NCBI GenBank assembly: GCA_021805565.1
Contig: JAJZFA010000024.1
Location: forward strand, 1-64,000
DNA from: Pseudomonadota bacterium
GTDB lineage: Bacteria > Pseudomonadota > Alphaproteobacteria > Acetobacterales > Acetobacteraceae
Direction: 5' to 3'
Length of the DNA stretch: 64,000 bases
The notes beneath the pieces were generated by a model. That model saw nothing but the letters and a program-made list of their open reading frames with translations, had not been told where the DNA came from and searched no databases. A program made the translations under genes and the position numbers. Positions 17,297-27,008 of the stretch are shown here, piece after piece. The stretch's first letter is position 1; each line of letters starts with the position of its first letter.

Positions 17297-19576
17297 TCAG
17301 GATGAAAGGGCGGCGAGCAGACGGGGCGGGGAAATCGGCAGTTCGGTCATCCGCTTGCCGGTGGCCATCGCGATCGCGTTGGCGATGGCGGCCATCGGCG
17401 GGCAGATTCCGACCTCGCCCACGCCCTTGGCGCCGTATGGATGGGTGGGATTCGGCACCTCCACCATCACCGCGTCGATCATCGGCAAATCGGACGCGAC
17501 CGGACAGCGATAGTCCAGGAAGCCCGGATTATCCAGCAATCCCTTGGCGTTGTAGATGTATTCCTCGTTCAGAGCCCAGCCGATGCCCTGCACCACGCCA
17601 CCCTGGATCTGCCCTTCCACATAGGCAGGGTGGATGGCTCGTCCTACGTCCTGCGCGGCGACAAACCGCAGGATGGTCACCCGCCCGGTTTCCGGATCGA
17701 CCTCCACGTCGCAGAACTGACTGGCAAAACCCGGCGCCTGTCCGCCGGCGTTGACGCCGTGGGACGCGGTGATCGGCCCGCCCGTCGCCGCCGCCTTGGC
17801 CGCGATTTCCTTGAACGACAGCGCCTTGTTATCGCCGGCCTGGGCATTGGCCGGCCGGGCATAGCCATCGTCCCACACCACGTCGTCTGCTTCCACCCCC
17901 CAGATCAGCGCGGCCCGCTTGCACATCTCGGTCACCACGGACTTCGATGCGTTCACCACCGCCATGCCCGTCGCGAACGTCACCCGCGAACCGCCGGTGA
18001 CATGCGTGTAGCCAACCGATCCGGTATCCGCGACGATCGCCCGCACCGCGTTGTAATCCACCCCCAGCGTTTCCGCCGCCATGATCGCCATGGACGCGCG
18101 CGAGCCGCCGATGTCCGGACTGCCGGTCGCCACCAGTACGGTGCCGTCGGCGTTCACCTGCAACGTGGCGCTGGACTCGCCGCCACCGTTGAACCAGTAA
18201 CCGGACGCAACCCCCCTGCCCTGGTTCGGACCCAGTTTCACCCGGTATGCCGGGTGCTTCATCAGCGCCTCCAGCGTTTCGGAATACCCCGCATGGGCAT
18301 GTTTTGGCCCCGCCAGGGTCGGTGTTCCGATGCGGCAGGCGTTCTTGTGGCGCAGCGCCAGCGGGTCCATGCCAATGGCCTGGGCGCACATATCGATCAC
18401 GCTTTCAACCGCGAACGCCGAAATCGGCGACCCAGGCGCTCGATACGCCGCCGCCTTCGGCCGGTTCGACACAACATCGTAACCCACGGCGCGCTGGTTC
18501 GGAATGTCATACGGCGCATAGGCGCACAGGCACCCGTTCATCACCGGCGATCCCGGAAACGCGCCGGCCTGGAACTTGAAGATGCCGTCCGCTGCGACGA
18601 TCGTGCCATTCTTCATCACGCCGATCTTCACCCACATCGACGATCCCGAGGTCGGCCCGGACGCCCGGAACACGTCTTCCCGGGTCATTTGCAGGCGCAC
18701 CGGCGCGCCGGCCTTCTTCGATAAAATCGCCGCGACGGGTTCCAGATAGGTCACGGTCTTGCCGCCGAAGCCGCCACCGATCTCGGCCGGCGTCACGCGC
18801 AAATCGCCCAGCCTGGCGCCGAGGATTTGCGCGGTCAGCGCGCGCATCTGGAAGTGGCCCTGGCTGGAGGACCAGATCTCGCACTGGCCGTCCGGCTCAT
18901 ACTTCGCGACGCAGGCGTGCGGCTCGATGTAGGCCTGATGGACGGCTGCGGTCTTGAATTCCTTCTCGATCACCACGTCGGCGGACCTGAATCCGGCCTC
19001 GATATCGCCCAGCGCGAATTCCAGGCGCTTGGAGATGTTGGACGGCACCGACGGTGTGGGCTCGATGCCGCGGGTAATCATATCCTCGAACAACAGCGGC
19101 GCGCCCGGCGCCATCGCTTCGTCCACGTCGATTACGTGCGGCAGAACCTCATACTCCACCTTGATCAGCGATACCGCGTGGGCAGCGATACTGCCGCTGG
19201 TCGCGGCGACGGCGGCGACGGCGTGGCCCTCATACAGCACCTTCTCGCGCGCCAGGATGTTGCGGGTAACGTGCCAGAAATTTACCGCCACCCGTTCGGG
19301 GCCGATATAATCGAATTTCTGCGCCGGCAGATCCGATGCGGTCATGACGGCCTTCACACCCGGCAGTGCCTCGGCCGCCGAGGTATCGATCGATTTGATG
19401 CGCGCATGCGCGTGCGGCGACCGTAAAATCATCCCATACAGCATGCCCGGCAGTTTCAAATCGGCCCCGTACAGCGCTCGGCCGGTCACCTTCGGCACGC
19501 CGTCCGGGCGGATCGGACGAGTGCCTACCCATTTGAAACGCTTCACTGAATCGGTGACGATCATCGTGTCGTTCAC
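17297..19576 (-). CDS. Xanthine dehydrogenase-family molybdopterin-binding subunit
   Basis: Starts at a GTG (19576) with GAGGA six bases upstream, or at an ATG four codons later; the ORF-track start is too far upstream. 759 aa. N-terminal a/b hammerhead domain ('GVPKVTGRALYGADLKLPGM'), molybdopterin loops 'GGGFGGKT' (near residue 260) and 'AAAYRAPGSPISAF', and the C-terminal 'GAKGVGEVGICPP' with the catalytic Glu. This is the Mo-binding large subunit of a molybdenum hydroxylase. The [2Fe-2S] small subunit and FAD medium subunit, normally encoded next to it, are not found anywhere in the window. Substrate unknown. Confidence 0.92.
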   Translation of the reverse strand: MNDTMIVTDSVKRFKWVGTRPIRPDGVPKVTGRALYGADLKLPGMLYGMILRSPHAHARIKSIDTSAAEALPGVKAVMTASDLPAQKFDYIGPERVAVNFWHVTRNILAREKVLYEGHAVAAVAATSGSIAAHAVSLIKVEYEVLPHVIDVDEAMAPGAPLLFEDMITRGIEPTPSVPSNISKRLEFALGDIEAGFRSADVVIEKEFKTAAVHQAYIEPHACVAKYEPDGQCEIWSSSQGHFQMRALTAQILGARLGDLRVTPAEIGGGFGGKTVTYLEPVAAILSKKAGAPVRLQMTREDVFRASGPTSGSSMWVKIGVMKNGTIVAADGIFKFQAGAFPGSPVMNGCLCAYAPYDIPNQRAVGYDVVSNRPKAAAYRAPGSPISAFAVESVIDMCAQAIGMDPLALRHKNACRIGTPTLAGPKHAHAGYSETLEALMKHPAYRVKLGPNQGRGVASGYWFNGGGESSATLQVNADGTVLVATGSPDIGGSRASMAIMAAETLGVDYNAVRAIVADTGSVGYTHVTGGSRVTFATGMAVVNASKSVVTEMCKRAALIWGVEADDVVWDDGYARPANAQAGDNKALSFKEIAAKAAATGGPITASHGVNAGGQAPGFASQFCDVEVDPETGRVTILRFVAAQDVGRAIHPAYVEGQIQGGVVQGIGWALNEEYIYNAKGLLDNPGFLDYRCPVASDLPMIDAVMVEVPNPTHPYGAKGVGEVGICPPMAAIANAIAMATGKRMTELPISPPRLLAALSS

Positions 19577-19705
19577 GGCATCCTCGCTCTCTGCTAGTTC
19601 CGGGGCACGGACATCCCAGCAGACTCGCCCAGGCCGCGCGGAAAGGCAAGCGCGCGGGCAGTCCCACGGTGGCAAACCGGCCACCCTGACCGGGCAGGAG
19701 GCACC

Positions 19706-21874
19706 CTATCCACCCGCGATCATTTGCCTGATCCAATCCGCCAGCACGTCCAGCGCGAAGGGCTTACCCAGAACGCGCATCCCGGCGTCCAGGGCAGCAT
19801 CCCCGGCCAGCGTGGCCTCGCCATAACCGGTGATGAACAAAACCGGCAGGCCGGCGCGAATCGCACGCGCGGCATCCGCCAGTTGGCGGCCGTTCATTCC
19901 GCCCGGCAGGCCGACATCGGTCACCAGCAGGCCTACATGGGTTCCCGACCGAATGATCGCCAGCGCGGCAGCCCCATCCGCCGCCTCGATCGCCTCATAA
20001 TTCAGATCTCGCAGCAGTTCGGCGACCATCGATCGCAAATCCACTTCGTCATCGACGATCAGGATGGTTTCGCCTTGTCCGCCCTGCTCCGGCAACGCAA
20101 CCGCGGGTTCGGCCCCCGTCTCAAGCGCCGGTTCGGCTGCCGGCTCGGGCGCCGGCGGAGCGGTGCCATCCGGATCGCGATAGGCGGGCAGGTAGATCGT
20201 CACGGACGCCCCCTTGCCAACAGCCGCATCGATATGCGCCTGCCCGCCCGATTGCCGGGCAAATCCATAGATCATCGACAGCCCCAGACCGGTACCCGCG
20301 CCCAGCGGCTTGGTGGTGAAAAACGGATCGAACGCGCGCCGGACGACCTCCGGCGTCATCCCGGTACCTGTATCGCCGACCGACAGCGACACATAATGCC
20401 CGGGCGGCAGTTCCAGCGCCTGGGCGGCGGATTCGGACAGATCGCGATTGGCGGTCCCGATCGTCAGGCGGCCGCCGTCCGGCATCGCGTCCCGAGCGTT
20501 GATACACAGATTGAGCAGGGCGTTTTCCAACTGGTGCGGATCGACCAGTGTCGTCCACACATCGGGCTGGGCCTCGACACACATGTCCAGCGCCGAACCC
20601 ACGGTGCGGCGAATGAGTTCCTCCATGCCGGCAACCAGGCGATTGACATCGGTCGGCCGCGGATCGAGCGTTTGCTGGCGGGAAAACGCCAGCAGCCGAT
20701 GGGTCAGCGATGCGGCGCGCCTGGCGGCGGCCAGTGCGGCGACGGCGTGCCGGTCCAGATCCTGAACTTTCTCTTGCGCCACCCGCATCCGCAGAAGCTC
20801 GATGCTGCCGATGATGCCCGTCAACAGATTGTTGAAGTCATGCGCCAGCCCCCCCGTCAACTGTCCGACGGCTTCCATTTTCTGGGCCTGCCGCAGCCGT
20901 TCCTCGGCGATCGACTGGTCCGTGATATCGCGGCCATAACCGTACAGCCGGCCACCTTCGGGCACCGTCGTCCAGGCTATGCGCCGCCGCTCCCCCGTTT
21001 TTGTGACAAACGTGTTCTGGTAGTCGAAGACAGGCTGTCCCTGGAACAGGCGTTCCAGTCCGGCGATACCCACCGCCCTGTCCTCGGGCGCGACGAATTC
21101 CATCACGCCGTGCCCGATCGTTTCCTCACGGGTCCAGCCCAATACCCTAGTCCAGGCCGGATTGCATTCCAGCAACGTGCCATCGGGACCACCGATAAGC
21201 ATCAACGCCGGGGCAACCTGCCATGTCCGGTCGCGCTCCCGCGTGCGAATTCCGACCTGCTTTTCCAGCGATGCATTCAGCCGACGCAGCGCGTCCTCGG
21301 CCCGGGCGCGTTTTATCACATCCCAGGTCCGGGCGCCGACATCCTCCACGAACCGGACCTCGTCCGATTGCCAGTGCCGAGCGGCGGGATGAGCCACGAA
21401 CAGGCACGTTTCATGGCCGGCATCGCGCGTCATGGGTACCGCGATCAGGGCCGAAACGTTGGGTACATTCCAGTCCGGGATGGCAGACGAACCGGCGCGT
21501 GCGTCATGCACGACCACCGTCTGGCCGGCGCGATGCACACCGGCTAGCCAAAGACCCGGAAATGCCACCGGAACCGGTTCGGCCGCGGACGGAGGTGCGT
21601 CCGCCACCCAGCCGATTCCGTGGACCAGCGTTCGGCCATCCTCCACGATATGAACGTATCCGGCGCGGGTCGCTTTCAGATGCTGACCGATCGTCTCGAC
21701 GGCGGCCGCCATGATCGCACGCGGGTCATCCAGTTTGCCGGCCAGCGCCAGCAGCGCCAGCAATACCGCGCGGTTGGTGTGCCACGCCTCGGGATCGCCG
21801 TCCCGATTGGGCAGCGGCGGTTCCGGTGCACCGCTACCGGCCGGGCCGGTCTTCTGAGAAGGCGCAGTGGACAT
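19706..21874 (-). CDS. Hybrid sensor histidine kinase (GAF-PAS-HisKA-HATPase-REC)
   Basis: 722 aa from the ATG at 21874, which follows AAGGTG; the ORF track starts 84 codons earlier in unconserved sequence. Order: GAF-like sensor (about 50-190), PAS (220-340, 'LECNPAWTRVLGWTREE'), HisKA with phospho-His in 'GGLAHDFNNLL' (about 370), HATPase with 'GTGTGMTPEV' and 'GAGTGLGLSMIYG', then a receiver domain (610-720) with 'DDEVDLR' and phospho-acceptor Asp in 'VTDVGLPGGMNG'. No transmembrane segment, so it is cytoplasmic. The HDFNN type commonly has a C-terminal receiver and no separate output gene. The signal is unknown. Confidence 0.92.
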   Translation of the reverse strand: MSTAPSQKTGPAGSGAPEPPLPNRDGDPEAWHTNRAVLLALLALAGKLDDPRAIMAAAVETIGQHLKATRAGYVHIVEDGRTLVHGIGWVADAPPSAAEPVPVAFPGLWLAGVHRAGQTVVVHDARAGSSAIPDWNVPNVSALIAVPMTRDAGHETCLFVAHPAARHWQSDEVRFVEDVGARTWDVIKRARAEDALRRLNASLEKQVGIRTRERDRTWQVAPALMLIGGPDGTLLECNPAWTRVLGWTREETIGHGVMEFVAPEDRAVGIAGLERLFQGQPVFDYQNTFVTKTGERRRIAWTTVPEGGRLYGYGRDITDQSIAEERLRQAQKMEAVGQLTGGLAHDFNNLLTGIIGSIELLRMRVAQEKVQDLDRHAVAALAAARRAASLTHRLLAFSRQQTLDPRPTDVNRLVAGMEELIRRTVGSALDMCVEAQPDVWTTLVDPHQLENALLNLCINARDAMPDGGRLTIGTANRDLSESAAQALELPPGHYVSLSVGDTGTGMTPEVVRRAFDPFFTTKPLGAGTGLGLSMIYGFARQSGGQAHIDAAVGKGASVTIYLPAYRDPDGTAPPAPEPAAEPALETGAEPAVALPEQGGQGETILIVDDEVDLRSMVAELLRDLNYEAIEAADGAAALAIIRSGTHVGLLVTDVGLPGGMNGRQLADAARAIRAGLPVLFITGYGEATLAGDAALDAGMRVLGKPFALDVLADWIRQMIAGG

Positions 21875-22215
21875 CGGGTTCACCTTATCGATCCGATCCT
21901 GTCGCATGACTGACACGTCCGGACAATCAATACTAAGGCAACGCTGGCAAATAAGTGCGTTAGCACGCCAGCAAAGTTGCCGTGCAAAACATAAGCTTAG
22001 GGCATACCCGACACTGCAATTCGAAGCGATAATTGTTGGGCATGGCCTAAAGCCGGGTGACATGGGGACGGCAAAATCGCGGAAGATGCGATACCAGCCG
22101 GGCAGTATGCTGGAATTCCGACGCATACCCAGATCGCATCGGCCAGTGCGGCAACCCCTGGTATCGGCATCGGCGAACGTCCACCGGCCGCGGCCGGTTC
22201 GCTGCCGCCGGCTTC
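21875..22215. other. Intergenic, 341 bases, no gene recognised
   Basis: Lies between the start of the histidine kinase gene and the stop of the DUF155 gene, both on the minus strand. It is visibly richer in A and T than its surroundings. The only ORFs across it are unconserved extensions or shadows. It presumably holds the kinase promoter; I cannot place a -35/-10 pair with confidence and see no tRNA or riboswitch. Confidence 0.5.
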
Positions 22216-23373
22216 CTAACGGATAACAGCCAAAACGATTTCGACCAGAATCAGCACCAGGATCGCGATTTCCAGAACCTCCGACCGGCTGCTGTGGGCT
22301 TCATCGTAAAGTGCCGTGTAGGTATCGCGGATAATCGAAAGCTTTCGGTCCACCGCGGCGCTAACGGCCGGGACGCGAAAAAGTTCCAGTGCGGCCGCAT
22401 AGATCCGCGCGAGGTAAACATCCTCGGTCACCTGTAGCGCGTTATCGACCTTCTCGGTCAGTTCGGTCACTTCGGCGACCACTGTGTAAAGCCGCCGGGC
22501 GAGGTCGGCAAAGCGGCGGGCGCCGGGCAGCGCCCAGCGGCGCCGTGTCGCTTCGACCAGATCGTACATCCGTGGCAGTTCGGCATCGAGCCATTCGTCG
22601 TAATAGCGCATTTCAAGCAACTGTGCGTTCGCGACTTCCAGCACATCGATCACATCGGTATCGCCGCGCGGTTCGTAAACGAAAGCACGATCCCAGGTCA
22701 GCACCACAAGATCGTCGGTATAGTAGGAATACTGGTGCCGCAGCAGGTCGCGCCTTGCCCCTTCGGACAGTGCACGGGACTCACCTGACAGCACAGGGAC
22801 AAGATCGAGCCGGTTCGGCAGCGTCTCGGCCGCGGCAGGCCCGCTGAAGGCGCTGACGACGCCAATCAGATAGTCTTCTTCAAGGGTGGACGGGACAGGC
22901 CGGATCAGCGCCGCGCCGGCACCCTGGCGGACACGGTCCAGCAGATCCGTCCAAAGCGCGGCCGCGGGCGACGGACCGGCGGCGCGATCGACCGCATTGA
23001 CGCGCTGGGCGAAATCCGGCCAGGACAGGTGAGCAACCGGCAGGCGCAGGGCGATGCTGACGACGCCAAAATCGTATAGCCGGGCTGTGGCGACAGCCTC
23101 GGCGGCCCCATCCGACGCGGCCCCATCCGACAGGGACAGCACGACAGTACCCAGGGCAAGGCTAACGGGGGGTTCGCCAAAGGCGATCGCCTTGGGCGGC
23201 GTGGTCGTCAGCCGCCCGCGAGAACTGCCGGTCCGGACGGTGCGCGCCCAGGTTTCCTCGGCCTTCGCAAGATCGATGGCGTAGGCGACATCGAACAACC
23301 GGTAGGCCACGATATACCCGGCAGCGACGTTCAGGTTGAATGCAGCCTGATCGGATATGACCGGTTCCGTCAT
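22216..23373 (-). CDS. RMD1/YagE (DUF155) family membrane-anchored protein
   Basis: 385 aa. The C-terminal third is diagnostic: a helical region with 'LTEKVDNALQVTEDVYLARI', then 'RKLSIIRDTYTALYDEAHSS' and a terminal transmembrane helix, 'EVLEIAILVLILVEIVLAVI'. This is the architecture of the RMD1/RMND1/Sif2 family. The N-terminal part has 'LYDFGVVSIALRL', corresponding to the family's beta-rich head. Yeast and human members are mitochondrial inner-membrane proteins that support mitochondrial translation; bacterial roles are unknown. It is divergent from rpe with 275 bases between starts. Confidence 0.75.
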   Translation of the reverse strand: MTEPVISDQAAFNLNVAAGYIVAYRLFDVAYAIDLAKAEETWARTVRTGSSRGRLTTTPPKAIAFGEPPVSLALGTVVLSLSDGAASDGAAEAVATARLYDFGVVSIALRLPVAHLSWPDFAQRVNAVDRAAGPSPAAALWTDLLDRVRQGAGAALIRPVPSTLEEDYLIGVVSAFSGPAAAETLPNRLDLVPVLSGESRALSEGARRDLLRHQYSYYTDDLVVLTWDRAFVYEPRGDTDVIDVLEVANAQLLEMRYYDEWLDAELPRMYDLVEATRRRWALPGARRFADLARRLYTVVAEVTELTEKVDNALQVTEDVYLARIYAAALELFRVPAVSAAVDRKLSIIRDTYTALYDEAHSSRSEVLEIAILVLILVEIVLAVIR

Positions 23374-23648
23374 GGGCAGCTCCTGGAAGGGGCGCGGGTC
23401 GTGGCCTGGGCACGCCCGAGCCGTAGAGGGTCCGAAGGACAGGCCAGTGAAAAACAGTCGCCGGCATCCGGACCTGTCGTTGCATTCCCGGCGCCGTTCC
23501 AGCCAGGGCGTTCACCGGAGAGTCCGCACACGGCCGGAACGCCCGCACCGACCCGGAAGCGCCGCCAACCGCCACTCCGGCCGCCAATCCGGCATGCAAA
23601 CCGCAATGCGCCTTGTGCGACATCGGCCCCGGTGTCTAGAAACAGGTC

Positions 23649-24320
23649 ATGGTTGCACCTCGGTCCCGCCCAATCACCATCGCTCCAAGCCTCCTCGCCG
23701 CCGACTTCGGCCGATTGCGGGAGGAAGTCGCCGCCATCGAATCGGCTGGTGCCGATTGGCTGCATTTCGACATCATGGACGGACATTTCGTTCCCAACAT
23801 CAGTTTCGGACCGGCCATCCTCGCCGCGCTACGCAAGCACACCAAGTTGGCGTTCGACGTTCACCTGATGATCGCCCCGGTCGATTACTACCTGGACGCA
23901 TTCATCGATGCCGGCGCAAATCATATCAGCCTTCACCCGGAAGCCGGCCCCCATTTGCACCGCTCGCTCCAGCACATCCGCAAAGCTGGACTCAAAGCCG
24001 GAATTGTCCTGAATCCCGCAACCTCGCCGGCCTGGATCGATTGGGCACTCGATTTAACCGACATCGTCCTGGTTATGTCGGTGAACCCCGGATTCGGCGG
24101 TCAATCCTTCCTGCCCAGCCAGTTGCCCAAAATCGCCCGGCTGCGGCAATCGATCGACGCGGCGGACCACCCCATCGCCCTGGCCGTCGATGGCGGCATC
24201 ACCGCCGCCACCGCGCCCGCCGCCATCGCCGCCGGGGCCGACACACTGATCGCCGGAACCGCCATTCTTCACAGTCCGGACTACGCCCGGGCCATCGCCG
24301 CGATTCGGGGCGATTCATGA
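23649..24320 (+). CDS. rpe: Ribulose-phosphate 3-epimerase
   Basis: 223 aa, the usual length. TIM barrel with 'IAPSLLAADFGRL' at the start, the metal-site 'HFDIMDGHFVPNISFG' and 'DVHLMI', 'VMSVNPGFGGQSF' near residue 140 and the phosphate-binding 'VDGGIT...AGADTLIAGTAI'. Interconverts ribulose 5-phosphate and xylulose 5-phosphate in the pentose phosphate pathway, cytoplasmic. It shares four bases with the next gene (ATGA), so the pair is co-translated. Confidence 0.96.
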   Translation: MVAPRSRPITIAPSLLAADFGRLREEVAAIESAGADWLHFDIMDGHFVPNISFGPAILAALRKHTKLAFDVHLMIAPVDYYLDAFIDAGANHISLHPEAGPHLHRSLQHIRKAGLKAGIVLNPATSPAWIDWALDLTDIVLVMSVNPGFGGQSFLPSQLPKIARLRQSIDAADHPIALAVDGGITAATAPAAIAAGADTLIAGTAILHSPDYARAIAAIRGDS

Positions 24321-25927
24321 ACGCGCCCACCCCGCGCCGCTGGCTGCGCGGCGCCCGCCGGGCGATGGCGCGCCTGCCCAGCCTTCGCATGGGCCGGGTC
24401 CCCGACGCCCCTGCCCTGTCCGTCCGCGATCCATGGCCGGGCGACCCCAACCGGGGCGCCCGGCTGATCAAGGGGGAACTGGAAATCGGCGGTGCCGTGC
24501 AGCCGCTGAAGCCGGATGGCTGGAACCGGATCGCCGGCTCTGCCGTGCTGCGGGCCGGCGCGCATGGTTTCGTCTGGTTGCGCGACCTCCGCGCGTTGGG
24601 AACCGACGCTGCCCGGCTGCGCGCCCGGGCGCTGGTGGCGGAATGGATCGCCGCCCCGCCGTCCGACCCGGTTGCCTATCGTCCCGACGTCATCGGCGCC
24701 CGCATTACCGCCTGGCTCGGACATTACGATTTCTTCGCCTCCACCGCCGACGATGACTTCCGCCAGCGGCTCATGACCCGCCTCGTCGCCGATGCGCGCG
24801 CCCTGTCCGCCGTGTTGCCGGCCGAGGAACTGGACGCCCGCGCCCTGACCGCGCTGAAAGGCCTGGTCGCGGCGGCGGTGGCGTTGCGGGAACACGCTGG
24901 ATTCCTGACCCGCGCGCTGCGCTTCCTGCCACAGGAAATCGCTCGCCAGATCCTGCCGGATGGCTGCCATGCCGAACGCAGCCCGGCCGCACAGTTGTCG
25001 GCATTACAGGACCTGACGGAAATCCGAGCGCTGTTGCAGACATCCCAGACCCCGCCGCCGCCCATTCTGGGTCAGGCGATCGAGCGGATGGCGCCCGCGT
25101 TGCGGATGCTGCGGCATGGCGACGGCGCTCTGGCGCTGTTCAACGGCAGCCGGGAAGAAACCGGCACGCTGGTCGATCTTGTGCTGACACAGGCAGGGCG
25201 CGCCGGTCGCGGGCCTTCCGCGCTGACAGATGGCGGATTTCACCGCATGCAGGCCGGCCGCAGTGTATTGATCGTCGATTGCGGCGCCCCGGCGCCACCC
25301 GGCCTGGACCGGCTGGCACACGCCGGCACGCTGTCGATGGAACTGTCGATCGGCCGCGACCGGCTGATCGTCAATTGCGGCGCGTTCCTGGCCGGACCGC
25401 CGGAATGGCACGACGCCGCGCGGGCCACCGCGGCCCATTCCTCGCTTGTTATCGGCGACGTGAACAGCAGCGAATTAAAACCCGTGGGCCTCGGCCGCCG
25501 CCCGATTAACGTAGAGGTGAACCGCCAGGAAGCCGCGGGCGCGCACTGGTTGGACGTGTCCCACGACGGCTGGAAGAAAACGTTCAACGCGGTGCATCGC
25601 CGCCGCCTGTATATGGCCGAAAGCGGCGAGGACGTCCGCGGCGAAGACCTGATCGAGGCATCCGAACCGCAACCCTTCACGCTGCGGTTCCATCTGCACC
25701 CCGATGTCCAGGCCAGCGTGCAACAGGATGGCGCCGCCGTGTTGCTGCGCCTGAAATCCGGCGGATTCTGGCGGCTGCGCGCCGACGGGGCCAGGCTCGC
25801 TCTGGAGGAGACGATCTACCTCGGCGGCAACGAACCCCGCCGGGGCGAGCAGATCGTACTGACCGCCTTCGCCGATGGCCCGCAGCACATCAAATGGGCG
25901 CTCAGCAAGGTCGAACGCGCCGGCTGA
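24317..25927 (+). CDS. Heparinase II/III-like protein
   Basis: 536 aa from the ATG at 24317, which overlaps the rpe stop by four bases; the 856-aa ORF in the track runs through rpe in another frame. An N-terminal alpha-helical toroid-like region ('ALVAEWIAAPPS', 'ITAWLGHYDFF') is followed by the heparinase II/III beta domain with 'QAGRSVLIVDCGAPAP', 'HAGTLSMELSIGRDRLIVNC' and 'AAHSSLVIGDVNSSE'. No signal peptide is evident, which is unusual for a polysaccharide lyase and typical of this alphaproteobacterial group. Substrate unknown; cell-wall or capsule polysaccharide is a plausible guess only. Confidence 0.85.
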   Translation: MNAPTPRRWLRGARRAMARLPSLRMGRVPDAPALSVRDPWPGDPNRGARLIKGELEIGGAVQPLKPDGWNRIAGSAVLRAGAHGFVWLRDLRALGTDAARLRARALVAEWIAAPPSDPVAYRPDVIGARITAWLGHYDFFASTADDDFRQRLMTRLVADARALSAVLPAEELDARALTALKGLVAAAVALREHAGFLTRALRFLPQEIARQILPDGCHAERSPAAQLSALQDLTEIRALLQTSQTPPPPILGQAIERMAPALRMLRHGDGALALFNGSREETGTLVDLVLTQAGRAGRGPSALTDGGFHRMQAGRSVLIVDCGAPAPPGLDRLAHAGTLSMELSIGRDRLIVNCGAFLAGPPEWHDAARATAAHSSLVIGDVNSSELKPVGLGRRPINVEVNRQEAAGAHWLDVSHDGWKKTFNAVHRRRLYMAESGEDVRGEDLIEASEPQPFTLRFHLHPDVQASVQQDGAAVLLRLKSGGFWRLRADGARLALEETIYLGGNEPRRGEQIVLTAFADGPQHIKWALSKVERAG

Positions 25928-26009
25928 TGGAAGCGGTTTCGCCAGTTTCCACCGCCAGCCAGGCGCTGGCGATAAGCCCGGCACGGGCCGGCTTCGGACG
26001 ATTGACCGC

Positions 26010-27008
26010 ATGACCCGCGACGACCTGATCGCACTATTCCTCGCCCGCAATGGGTACGCGCCCGGCGATGCCGAACCGCTGGCGCAGGATGCCAGCTTTC
26101 GCCGGTATTTGCGGGTCCGCGGCGACCGGCCAGCCGTGCTGATGGACGACCCGCCGCCCGGCGATGTCCGGCCGTTTCTCCGTATCGCCCGCCATTTGCG
26201 GGAAATCGGCCTGTCGGTGCCCGGCATCGTGGCCGCCGACGAAGACCGTGGCCTGATCCTGGAAGACGACCTGGGCGACGATCTGCTGTCGGTTTTGCTG
26301 GACAGGGGAGACGATCCAAACCCGCTGCTCGACGCGGCCGTCGATTCGCTGATCGTCATGCAGCGTGCCGCGCCACCCGACGATCTGCCGCGCTGGGACG
26401 CAAGCGCGATGGCAACCACCGCGCTGGGCACGTTGTTCGATTGGTGGTGGCCGGCCCGCTTCGGCGCTCCTGCCCCGCCCGCCGCCCGGAACGACGTGGC
26501 CACCGCGCTCGGTGCGATGCTGGAACCGGTCGCGGCGGGTCCGGTGTGTCTTGTCCATCGCGACTACTTTGCCGGCAATCTGTTGCGCCTGCCGGGTGGA
26601 GGCACCGGCATCATCGACTTTCAGGGTGCCAGCCTGGGTCATCCGGCATACGATCTGGTTTCGCTGCTGCAAGACGCCCGCCGGGACATTGCACCGGCCG
26701 TCCAACACCGCGCCGTCGCTCGTTATCTGGCCGTTCGGCCCGAGTTGCACGCGCCGCACTTCCAGGCCGCGTACGACGCCTGTGCGGCACAGCGGCATTT
26801 GCGTGTGGCCTGCCAGTGGGTCAGGCTTGCCCTGCGCGATGGCCGGCCGCATTACCTCGTTCACGGGCCGCGCACGTGGCGCCTGCTACAGGACGCCCTG
26901 GCCCAACAATCCGCCGGACCGCTCGCGATCGCCTTGAACCGCTGGATACCGGCAGCGATGCGTGGCAATCCTCCCGGCCACCCCCAACCGGGATCCGACG
27001 CGCGATGA
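26010..27008 (+). CDS. amgK: N-acetylmuramate/N-acetylglucosamine kinase-like (AmgK family)
   Basis: 332 aa from the ATG at 26010. Aminoglycoside-phosphotransferase fold: 'QDASFRRYLRV' near the N-terminus, 'LEDDLGDDLLS' near residue 92, the catalytic 'LVHRDYFAGNLL' near residue 185 and the metal-binding 'IIDFQGASLGHPAYDLVSLL'. Both the motifs and the coupling to murU identify AmgK, which phosphorylates the anomeric hydroxyl of MurNAc/GlcNAc in peptidoglycan recycling and so bypasses de novo UDP-MurNAc synthesis. Overlaps murU by ATGA. In related genomes tsaE often precedes this gene; it does not here. Confidence 0.85.
   Translation: MTRDDLIALFLARNGYAPGDAEPLAQDASFRRYLRVRGDRPAVLMDDPPPGDVRPFLRIARHLREIGLSVPGIVAADEDRGLILEDDLGDDLLSVLLDRGDDPNPLLDAAVDSLIVMQRAAPPDDLPRWDASAMATTALGTLFDWWWPARFGAPAPPAARNDVATALGAMLEPVAAGPVCLVHRDYFAGNLLRLPGGGTGIIDFQGASLGHPAYDLVSLLQDARRDIAPAVQHRAVARYLAVRPELHAPHFQAAYDACAAQRHLRVACQWVRLALRDGRPHYLVHGPRTWRLLQDALAQQSAGPLAIALNRWIPAAMRGNPPGHPQPGSDAR

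Noticed and set aside
17441-18724. 427-aa plus-strand ORF
   Set aside because: Antisense to the molybdopterin subunit; no domain.
19724-21547. 607-aa plus-strand ORF
   Set aside because: Antisense to the hybrid histidine kinase, rich in Arg/Gln/His and without domains; a high-GC shadow.
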